64,000 nt of DNA, taken from contig NC_087067.1 in assembly GCF_963678635.1 (NCBI RefSeq), positions 50,958,233 through 51,022,232 on the forward strand, read 5' to 3'. This DNA is from Symsagittifera roscoffensis (Eukaryota > Xenacoelomorpha > Acoela > Convolutidae). Of the stretch, positions 41,831-50,525 are shown in pieces (the stretch's first letter is position 1; the number at the start of each line of letters is the position of its first letter). The notes under the pieces are model-generated. The model had not been told where the DNA came from. It saw only the letters and a program-made list of their open reading frames with translations, and did not search any database. The position numbers and the translations under genes were made by a program.

Positions 41831-42298
41831 ATGTCATTTAAAAACCTAGGAAATAAACAAACAATCGTTTTACACAATTGTGAAATAGATAACAAAAAAT
41901 ACGACCTTGTAATCACACCTCATACACAAACAGTTGGATACATTCGAACAAAACGACAAACACTAAAAAGAAAAATAATAACGAAACAAAGACAAATAAC
42001 ACGAAAAAGATTTTCAAAAAATCGAAACGCATTTTCAGAATCAGAAACCAACAGTTTAGACGAACTTTACAAACTAAAAGAATCAATAGATAAAAATTGC
42101 CCAATTCACGATCAATTATATTTCTCTGACTCAGAAACAACTTCAAATTCATCACAAAGAGGAAAAAGAAGAATAAAAAAGCAGTACAAACACAAACCAG
42201 TACATTTATACAATTGGAATCAACCAATTCGACACATTAATAATTACATATTAACAGTAATCGAACGAAAAAATGAGCTCAACGCACACTCCAGGTGA
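41831..42298 (+). CDS. Basic accessory-type ORF before gag
   Basis: One hundred fifty-five residues starting MSFKNLGNKQT. The middle is strongly basic (RTKRQTLKRKIITK and RQITRKRF), followed by a Ser/Glu patch and a second basic patch (RGKRRIKKQYKHK). It overlaps the start of the gag frame by 26 bases in a different frame. The arginine-rich motifs recall RNA-binding accessory proteins of complex retroviruses, but that is analogy only. Position and coding bias (A-rich, few stops) suggest a real gene. Confidence 0.55.
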   Translation: MSFKNLGNKQTIVLHNCEIDNKKYDLVITPHTQTVGYIRTKRQTLKRKIITKQRQITRKRFSKNRNAFSESETNSLDELYKLKESIDKNCPIHDQLYFSDSETTSNSSQRGKRRIKKQYKHKPVHLYNWNQPIRHINNYILTVIERKNELNAHSR

Positions 42299-45200
42299 AG
42301 AAACTCCAGATGATGATGAAATCTTTCCTTTTATAGTAGACGCAGATACTGATAGAGGACAACACATATTTTGTCAAAATTTACTCGTAAATTTATTTGA
42401 ACCCGGAAATAGTCCATGTAAAACAGAGTTCCCAGATGTAAAAATCAAAAGACAAATCATAGACCACTACTTAAAAGATATATGCAACATAACACAACAG
42501 TATGGAATCTACTCCATAGAATTCACCTCACCAAACCATAATAATAGAAAATATACAATTCAAACAGACGATCTTGATTTAGAATTTTCAAAAGTTTTTT
42601 CAGAATATATAAAAAGCATCCAATATCAAAACTCACAAAGAGCAAACTCCATATTCACCAATGAAGTTTTCGCAATAATATATAGTTATATTTCGATATT
42701 AGAAAACGAAATCCCAATAACAAATGTCTCACCGACAGAAACATCTAAACATTTAAGAGTACGACATGAAATCACACTACTATCTAGTTATTTAAACATC
42801 ATTAAAGAAAATTTCACGAAAGACGACGTTTCACAACATACAAAACACGATCTACAAAAAATTTTGGCATGGTTCATAATAGATTATTTCACACACAATA
42901 TTGATTTAATTGCACAAGCAAGAAAAAATTTTAGACCCCAAAACTCGAACGATGATACCGCTATCACAGAACAATCAGATTATGTTTGGGACCCCGAATG
43001 GTCTCATCCAGCATTTATAAGCTTCCCACAATCAATCTCAAGTCAAGCAATAAGTACGATATCTTACATAAGAGATTATGTAAAAGTAATACCATTAACC
43101 ATTGATGCAACACCATTAAACTATAATACATTTTTGCCCGATACACAAAATAATAGTTTAAACTCTACAGTTATACACAATGAAAACCTCAATGGAACTA
43201 GGAATCTTACTCAACAAGATATCCAGACACCATCACACTTCATAAATGAAGAAATTGTACACACAACAACTACACAACAAAGTATTTCACCAATACGCCC
43301 AAATTTAACAACACCAAGAAATACAAATCCTTCACAAACACAGGTAACCTTACAATCAACCGTTAAACCTTCGGTTGCCCCTAAATATTCACATATGGAT
43401 TACCAAACATACAGACCCATGACAATACCATCAAAAACACGCAAAACATTCACTAGAAACAACTTTACAGACCATAATTATAATTATACACATCCATCAA
43501 AAACATATAATCAACCACAAAGGAATTTTAACCAATATACAAGATCTCGAAATTGGGATAACCCAATGACCCAACCTAATTCAATAAATTTCCAAACAAA
43601 TCCTCCACAGGATCACAGTGAAAATTACCCATTTTTTCAACAAAATAAAAATAAAAAACAGACATCTTATCAAATGGATTATTTATCCTCAGATGATGAT
43701 TTCTTACAACCAGATATATTTGCACCAAATACTCAAGAATATCGTAGACAAAGAATACAGAGAACACGTACAAATCATAGAAATTTTTCTCCACAACCAA
43801 TAGATGCACAACATCAACAACCAATTCAACAACAAAATTTAATTAATACACAATCTTTTCAACCAATTCAACAACAAAATCCAATGACTGCACACTCGTA
43901 TCAAGCATCACAAATGCAAAATGAAATACCACTCCCATATTATCTCCAACAACATGAAATAACAAGAAACCAACTTTCAAATTTTTCTCAAATGCCAAAT
44001 GCAGCAGAATCATTACAAATGACAATGAATCCATACCTTATGGGTGGATCATCAATAACATCAAACAAACCTTTAATGGTTTTCACAGGAACAGACCCTG
44101 AATACTCTGTAGAAGATTATTTAAATGCAGTAACAGCAAACCTGATTTTAAATATTGGACCTGAACCCATTAATACGCCACTACATCAAAACTGGATACA
44201 TCGACGCACAGCGTTAATACAAACAACCTTAGATGGCGCAGCCCAAAAATGGTTTTCAGTACTACCTCTAGAAATAAAATCAAACTGGAAAAGGTTTACA
44301 CAGGAATTTTCAAAAATGTTTGACTCCGAAAGAAACAAACAACAACAAAGAGTTTTATGTAATGAAATTCGCAGATTACCAAACGAAACCATCAAGCAAA
44401 TAGCAGTACGAATCGAAACACTAGTTCGAAAAGCATATTCATTAAATACACATGACTATAAAAACACAAAGATGACAGAAATCTTAATGATGACCTTAAC
44501 ACCACAATTAAGGAAAATAGCAATAAAAAAGAGAGCATCCCATCCTTCTTCAATTCGAGAACCCGATTTAGATTTTCGAAAACTAGTAGACAAATTAGAA
44601 CAAGCAGAAATCACGATGAAACTAGAAGAAACGGAAAATCTGAAACTACAATACGTTAACAGAATTGAAACGACTCCCACTAATATTAATAATATACAGG
44701 AATCAGAGACAGACCTCGTTGAAAAAATCACTGAAATACTCAATATTTATGAAAAGAACCCAAACTTTAAAGGCAAACCATCTTTCAAAAAATGGTGTAA
44801 TTATTGCCGACGATACGGACATAGTATTTCCGAATGTAGACAAAAACAGCAAGACAATCAAAATAAACCTCAAAAATATAAAGAACCAAATAAATCATTC
44901 TATCAATACATGAAAAAAGATCAAAATCTACCGAACAAAACAGTCCACAGCAACAACAGTTCAGGAAAACCACTCCCGAACAACACAAATTATACAAGAA
45001 ATCAATCACCATATAACTCAAGTTATAGAGGAAGATCACCAGAACGAAGAAACACGAACAATTCATCACAAAATCACTACAATAGACCAAATAGTCGAAA
45101 TAACTACTCCAGATCAAATTCAAATACACAACGATTTGTTTCTAGATCTAATTCCCAATCAAGAAATAACTACTATCCAAACAACCAATCACGAAATTCA

Positions 45201-47168
45201 TCATACAATAGGAATAGAAACTACTCCTATAATCGAAATAGAAGTTATTCAAACAACCGAAACCAGAATTACCCGAACAGTCAATCAAGGAATAACTCAT
45301 ATAATAGATCGAACTATAACAGACCAAACAAAAATTACCAAAACAGATCGCGAAATAATTCACAAAATCGACACTCAAGTTATAATAATCGTTATAGAAA
45401 TTATTCCCAATCACCACACCGGAATAATAATAACTATAATAATTCTAATAATCGCCACAGAAGTAGTACACCTAAACATCAAAGACAAATCAATCAAGTA
45501 CAATCTAACCCAGAAACAACATCAGACCCTCCAGGTATTGATGACACAGTAACTGATACGTTACAACTCAATCAAATAAACTGTACATCATCAGATTCAG
45601 AAAGTGATACTGAAAACACTCTTTCTATCAATATGATAAAAGTCGAAAATGACTATGAATCTGTCATATATGAACAACCCTTTTCATCACACATATATGA
45701 AAATCAATCAGAATTTCTTCAAAATTATTACACTACACCCATAAATTCCACACCAACGACGCAAGAAACAAATGAGATTTACACTACAGATCAAACCAAT
45801 AAAAATACCAAAACAAAATGCTTGAATACAAACCATATTTATCAAAATATACAAAAAGAACAACCCAAAGAAAAAATTTGGACAATACCATTTCTCTTAG
45901 AAAGCCCAAGAAATAAAGAATTTCAACCACCAGACCTTGAAATAGATTTTTTAATTGATTCAGGAGCAGAATCAAACATAATAAACATCCCCACATGGAA
46001 TGAAATAAAAACTTTACACCCAAAGCTAACACCTCTTGAAACCTCCAGTAAGTTAGCAACAGCACAAGGATCAACATTGATAAACTACGGAAAAATCCAA
46101 TTATTTCTCCTCCCCACCAGAACAATGGAACAAAGCAAAATTTTAAATAAGCCATTTAAACAAATATTCCATATCACTGACATTAAATATAATATCATTG
46201 GAATACCATTTATTTCGAAGTATATACCAACAATTAACATACTAAATAGTAAAATATTAATCAAAGATAAATATACAAAAACAAAAGAAACATCCTTAAC
46301 ATTTTTTCAAAGATTAAATAAACAACCACCATTCTTTTCAAAATTCTACCCGATATTTAACCAACAAAGAAAACACCTAAAACCACTATCAGGAAATATC
46401 TATAATTTTTCAATCAAACAAGTTCACCAATATGATAAAGAACAAAACAAACAAAAATTTTATATGTCAGAATTTGAATTCAAACCTATTCACAAATTTT
46501 TCAAAATCACAATCTCATCCATAAAATATTTGAAAAATTCGAATTCCGATATCATTTCCTTACATGTCTATAATAACACACCTTACCAAGTAACATTACC
46601 TTTAGGACTTTTAGGATATTGTAAAACCAACGCTACAATATCACCAATATACGAAAAAGCCTATCGCGTAAATAATATACTCCAATTACTAGATATTTGC
46701 CAATCTACAATTCTTAATGAAGAATTATCTATAAATAATATAATAAGTAACGAAAACAGAAATACGGATTATTTCACAAAAACTCCATATTTCAAACCTA
46801 CATTCAACATAAGTAACTACACAGAGGACCAACAGAAATTTTTAACAATGTTTAATTTCCAACATTCACAAATAACACAAGACGAATTCGAAAAATTAGC
46901 CAAACAGCTAATTAAATATTCATCAGTCTATGCAACATCAAAATTCGATGTTGGAAAAATCAGTTCATCACTACATCTCCCGTTAAAACCAGACGCAGTT
47001 TTCAAAAAACAGAGAGCAAGTAAAGTACCAATTCACTTACATGATAAAGTGAACAGATTACTCGATATTTTAGAACAATACAACATTATATCACCAGTTA
47101 ATAAAGAAGAACAACCAAAAGGGAACACATTTATCAGAAGGAAACTCCTACATTATGGTAATTGTTGA
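42273..47168 (+). CDS. Gag-protease frame of element 2, truncated at the start of RT
   Basis: A single frame of 1,631 codons. The first 600 residues are Gln/Asn/Pro-rich with ordered stretches. A Gag capsid region lies at about 620-760 (Ala-Gln-Lys-Trp-Phe-Ser near residue 655). One CCHC knuckle is at about 841-854 (C-X2-C-X4-H-X4-C). Then comes a long Asn/Arg/Ser/Tyr-rich low-complexity region at about 920-1,085. An aspartic protease follows with Asp-Ser-Gly-Ala near residue 1,230. The frame then enters the first RT segment (Glu-Gln-Pro-Lys-Gly-Asn-Thr-Phe near 47,110-47,132). The next bases belong to the integrase in another frame, so the last ten residues are a by-product of the deletion. 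No stop separates Gag from protease. Confidence 0.88.
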   Translation: MSSTHTPGEETPDDDEIFPFIVDADTDRGQHIFCQNLLVNLFEPGNSPCKTEFPDVKIKRQIIDHYLKDICNITQQYGIYSIEFTSPNHNNRKYTIQTDDLDLEFSKVFSEYIKSIQYQNSQRANSIFTNEVFAIIYSYISILENEIPITNVSPTETSKHLRVRHEITLLSSYLNIIKENFTKDDVSQHTKHDLQKILAWFIIDYFTHNIDLIAQARKNFRPQNSNDDTAITEQSDYVWDPEWSHPAFISFPQSISSQAISTISYIRDYVKVIPLTIDATPLNYNTFLPDTQNNSLNSTVIHNENLNGTRNLTQQDIQTPSHFINEEIVHTTTTQQSISPIRPNLTTPRNTNPSQTQVTLQSTVKPSVAPKYSHMDYQTYRPMTIPSKTRKTFTRNNFTDHNYNYTHPSKTYNQPQRNFNQYTRSRNWDNPMTQPNSINFQTNPPQDHSENYPFFQQNKNKKQTSYQMDYLSSDDDFLQPDIFAPNTQEYRRQRIQRTRTNHRNFSPQPIDAQHQQPIQQQNLINTQSFQPIQQQNPMTAHSYQASQMQNEIPLPYYLQQHEITRNQLSNFSQMPNAAESLQMTMNPYLMGGSSITSNKPLMVFTGTDPEYSVEDYLNAVTANLILNIGPEPINTPLHQNWIHRRTALIQTTLDGAAQKWFSVLPLEIKSNWKRFTQEFSKMFDSERNKQQQRVLCNEIRRLPNETIKQIAVRIETLVRKAYSLNTHDYKNTKMTEILMMTLTPQLRKIAIKKRASHPSSIREPDLDFRKLVDKLEQAEITMKLEETENLKLQYVNRIETTPTNINNIQESETDLVEKITEILNIYEKNPNFKGKPSFKKWCNYCRRYGHSISECRQKQQDNQNKPQKYKEPNKSFYQYMKKDQNLPNKTVHSNNSSGKPLPNNTNYTRNQSPYNSSYRGRSPERRNTNNSSQNHYNRPNSRNNYSRSNSNTQRFVSRSNSQSRNNYYPNNQSRNSSYNRNRNYSYNRNRSYSNNRNQNYPNSQSRNNSYNRSNYNRPNKNYQNRSRNNSQNRHSSYNNRYRNYSQSPHRNNNNYNNSNNRHRSSTPKHQRQINQVQSNPETTSDPPGIDDTVTDTLQLNQINCTSSDSESDTENTLSINMIKVENDYESVIYEQPFSSHIYENQSEFLQNYYTTPINSTPTTQETNEIYTTDQTNKNTKTKCLNTNHIYQNIQKEQPKEKIWTIPFLLESPRNKEFQPPDLEIDFLIDSGAESNIINIPTWNEIKTLHPKLTPLETSSKLATAQGSTLINYGKIQLFLLPTRTMEQSKILNKPFKQIFHITDIKYNIIGIPFISKYIPTINILNSKILIKDKYTKTKETSLTFFQRLNKQPPFFSKFYPIFNQQRKHLKPLSGNIYNFSIKQVHQYDKEQNKQKFYMSEFEFKPIHKFFKITISSIKYLKNSNSDIISLHVYNNTPYQVTLPLGLLGYCKTNATISPIYEKAYRVNNILQLLDICQSTILNEELSINNIISNENRNTDYFTKTPYFKPTFNISNYTEDQQKFLTMFNFQHSQITQDEFEKLAKQLIKYSSVYATSKFDVGKISSSLHLPLKPDAVFKKQRASKVPIHLHDKVNRLLDILEQYNIISPVNKEEQPKGNTFIRRKLLHYGNC

Positions 47169-48369
47169 CGCATTTACACATTATGTAGCACTAAACCCAG
47201 TACCACATTGTAACGCTTATTACGCTTACACAACACTCTATGAACACTGGATAGCAAAATTCGGACTACCAGAAATTTTAGTTACAGACAACGGTACAGA
47301 ATTCATAAATAATGAAATTATCACACTATGTCATTTATATAACATTAAACACAAACCACGTACATCTCATGCACCTTGGACAAACGGCTTAGTCGAAGGT
47401 ATGAACCGTTCATTACAAGAATATCTTAGATGTATCATCAACGGAAATGATACAAAATATACCGAATGGTCAGCAGATGTAAAATTATTTCCCTTAGCAT
47501 ATAATTCACAAATTACGACAACTTTAGGAATGTCACCATACGAAATGGTTTTTAACCAAAAGCCACGCAAACCAATAATGTTTACAGCAAATTCTCATAA
47601 AAACGCACAAGGTTATTGTCAACCAAATAAAGACTCAATTTGTTATAACCTACCTTTACATACAAACGATGAAGATCATTTTCATCACCCACAAATTCTT
47701 AAACTAGCCTCCGGTACACACACCGAATGGATTCTAAATAGAGATAAAAAACACAATGAAATTTATCAAAAAATAACAAAAAAGTTATTACAAAGACAAA
47801 ACATTAATGAACAAATCAATTCACGTTTTACACCAGCCTCCGAATTAAAAATTGGAACATTTGTTTTGATACCTAATTTTAATACTCAAAAAGGAATTTC
47901 TAAAAAATTACAACCCCTTCGAAAAGGACCATACCAAATAATTGCAAAACCCACTGATGTCACATATAAAATTACCGACTCAAACAAAAAAGAAATCGTT
48001 CAACATCGAAACAACCTATTACCTTATTACCCAAAAGAATACGCACTCCGCGAATTAACTCAATTATATTCTTTCACAGGATTAAAAATCATTCAAAATG
48101 AACCACATCTGAAAAACACAGAACAAAATGATAACCCCACCGAAAATCAAAACACAAAACCAATCGCCACCAAAAACAATACACAAAACCATAAAGAATC
48201 TCCAAAACAAAGAAAAAATAGAAAAATGACCGAACAAATAATACCCCAAGAACAAATCGACAAATCAGAAAATAGAAAAACAACAAGACTCCGAAATCAA
48301 CCACGTAAAAACTATAAAATATTCATCCCCCAATCTAAAATTTTAAAGAAAGTGGAATTTCAAAAGTAA
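47137..48369 (+). pseudogene. Integrase fragment of element 2
   Basis: Integrase similarity begins at about 47,137, a few codons before ATG 47155. It carries the second catalytic Asp (47287-47289, residue 45) and the Glu (47395-47397, residue 81) with 35 residues between. It lacks the HHCC zinc-binding region and the first catalytic Asp, which lay in the deleted part. The C-terminal region follows with a Lys/Arg/Gln-rich tail. Alone it cannot be an active integrase. The deletion junction is near 47,130-47,137, between Gly-Asn-Thr-Phe (RT) and Glu-Gly-Asn-Ser-Tyr (IN). Confidence 0.88.
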
Positions 48370-49191
48370 TTTTAACATTATACTTCACAATCTTGAAACC
48401 TCCGAAACATTTTCCATTTACATTTTTCAAAATAACATGCTGACAAGTACGCAATAATTCTAGTTCAAAATAGACCAATAGGATTCATCCAATCCGTCAC
48501 TTTCTCTAACTCAAACTAAGACCAATTAGACGAATCATATAGAACTCCAGGCACATCTATAACTATAACTTTACGACCTCCAGGTCAAAAATAAGCAAAC
48601 CACTCCAACTTGACAACTAAAATAAATATCACCATAATACCGTACCCCTCCCTTATCTAATAACCCAAAGATCAACAATATTTCCCCAACTCAGACCACG
48701 AATACCCCCAAAGCAAATTTGTTAACTTAGCCTAAAGTAACAAAATGAACATTTTAATTAGCCTAAAGTATAAAAATCTCACCATACCCCGGATCATTTG
48801 ACAAACAAAAATAAAGAAAAAGACGACCTCCCAGTCACCATGAAAATTGCCCCCAACAATTTTTTACAGAACTCAACCCACTTGTCAAAAAACTAATAAA
48901 TAATCCGACCACACTAGAAAATCGCCTCAAACAGCAAAAAATATTCGACCAAGAGATCATTTCTTAAATGCTCTTCTCTCAATCAGTTACTCAAATACTC
49001 ATAAATCTTAAACATTTTTTTACAATACTTGAAACCTTTATAATATTTCTTTTTGATATACTTGAATCTTTTCTAATAATCCTAATCATTTTTTGTAACA
49101 TTTTTTAAATTTTCTACACTATTCTCGAACTATTCCTCCAACTTTCCAAAACCCTTGATTATATCCACAGGTACGATTTATACAACTTGTC
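48370..49191 (+). other. Non-coding stretch after integrase
   Basis: A/C-rich, no convincing gene. It contains short repeats such as TTAGCCTAAAGTA (about 48,728 and 48,759) and CGACCTCCAGGTC-like pieces. A pyrimidine-containing TATATCCACAG at 49,160-49,170 is a candidate splice acceptor for the downstream genes. Confidence 0.5.
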
Positions 49192-49194
49192 TAA

Positions 49195-49383
49195 ATGATA
49201 CGAACAATTTTCAGTAGAACCGATATTTTTTTATTGTTTGTAATTTTCATAGCATTCTTATCATCCCTCATTTTGACCATCTGTAAATGTATAAAGAAAG
49301 CAATCCTCACATTTGCCCTAGCAACAGTCCTTCTAATTCTTTTTTTGGAAGAATATTATAATAAACACAAAATTTCTCACTAA
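49195..49383 (+). CDS. Small membrane-type ORF
   Basis: Sixty-two codons with an ATG 24 bases after the candidate acceptor at 49,170. The middle is strongly hydrophobic (LLFVIFIAFLSSLILTI and ILTFALATVLLILFL), giving two possible membrane segments separated by CKCIKK. It has no family that I know. It may be a small membrane protein, or a signal/anchor piece joined to a later frame by frameshift or splicing. Confidence 0.45.
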   Translation: MIRTIFSRTDIFLLFVIFIAFLSSLILTICKCIKKAILTFALATVLLILFLEEYYNKHKISH

Positions 49384-49391
49384 AGTAATAA

Positions 49392-50525
49392 TTCAAAAAA
49401 CCATCAAAAATTGCTACCCAACAGCCACAGAATCAGTCTTCACCGACATCATCCCAAGATAACCAAACACCACCTTCAACTACTCAAAATCCTCAAACAT
49501 CTACACGAATTTCTTTTCAAGACAATCCATACACTTTTGAAGAACGACATGCTCGTTTATCAGAACCACTAGAACCAGTTCAACGACAAGCACCTTTAAG
49601 CGAACCAACATATAACCTATATCCAACACTACCACAAGAACTAAGTAGAATAAAAAATTCTAGTCAAAACCAAAATACAGTCGAAATAAATAGACAAATT
49701 ATACATCCTCGACGAAACAGAAATTTTCAAACTCCCCGAGTTCATTTTGATATACCTCAATCCCCATCACAAAGCACTCCAGAAAACCCCATTGGTATAT
49801 TACCAGAAACCCCTACGCTTCTTTCACAACGTAGCACCTCAAGCCTACCATCAGATTACTTAGGTTCAACACCAACATCTGAGCAAATACGTGAAAATCC
49901 TTTCAACCCCACAAACCAAACATCACGATTCCCATATTGGACTACACATTCATTTACACAAGGTGAACCAAATTTAGTCAATGACCCCATAGATATTTCT
50001 ACGGATACAACAACATCCTCATCACTACCAGAAACATTATCACTACCATCAACACCATCATTAAGCCAGTTTTCACCACCACCCTTTAACTTAAATTTTC
50101 CAAATAATCTCGACGCCAGATATCGAGAACAATCATCAATAAATATTCCTTTAAGACTAGATTGGAATACATTTACAGCACCTCCACCACTATTTGGACA
50201 ACATCAAGAAAGTAACCGCCTTCATAACTGGGCACTTAATAGATTACAATATCGCCAAGATATTCACAACGATATCCGTGATCACAATATTCAAATACTC
50301 CAACAAAACAGTTTACAATTAAAGTTTGAAATCACAGTTAAGTTAAATAATATTACCCAACATCCCTACCCATTAAATCCACCTAACATAACAGCTCAAT
50401 CACTACCACCACCGTTTATAACTACTGAAGTAATATACAAATACGACAGATATACCAAAAACACAATTGGCTACATTACATTTTATAATCCATACTCAGG
50501 ATTATCATACACATGTATATTCTAA
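49392..50525 (+). CDS. 377-codon open frame without any methionine
   Basis: The frame is open from directly after two TAA codons (49,386-49,391) to TAA 50,523-50,525, and I read no ATG in it. The N-terminal two thirds is Ser/Thr/Pro/Gln-rich. The last 120 residues look folded (LDWNTF, LHNWALNRLQYRQD, then a beta-like ending YIKYDRY-type pattern). It overlaps the envelope start by 13 bases. A long open frame in this base composition is not expected by chance. It must be expressed by splicing, frameshifting from the preceding small ORF, or non-AUG initiation. No family recognised. Confidence 0.6.
   Translation, partial: FKKPSKIATQQPQNQSSPTSSQDNQTPPSTTQNPQTSTRISFQDNPYTFEERHARLSEPLEPVQRQAPLSEPTYNLYPTLPQELSRIKNSSQNQNTVEINRQIIHPRRNRNFQTPRVHFDIPQSPSQSTPENPIGILPETPTLLSQRSTSSLPSDYLGSTPTSEQIRENPFNPTNQTSRFPYWTTHSFTQGEPNLVNDPIDISTDTTTSSSLPETLSLPSTPSLSQFSPPPFNLNFPNNLDARYREQSSINIPLRLDWNTFTAPPPLFGQHQESNRLHNWALNRLQYRQDIHNDIRDHNIQILQQNSLQLKFEITVKLNNITQHPYPLNPPNITAQSLPPPFITTEVIYKYDRYTKNTIGYITFYNPYSGLSYTCIF

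Noticed and set aside
43576-43824. Minus-strand frames opposite gag-protease of element 2
   Set aside because: Phe/Val/Leu-rich shadows of A-rich coding sequence.
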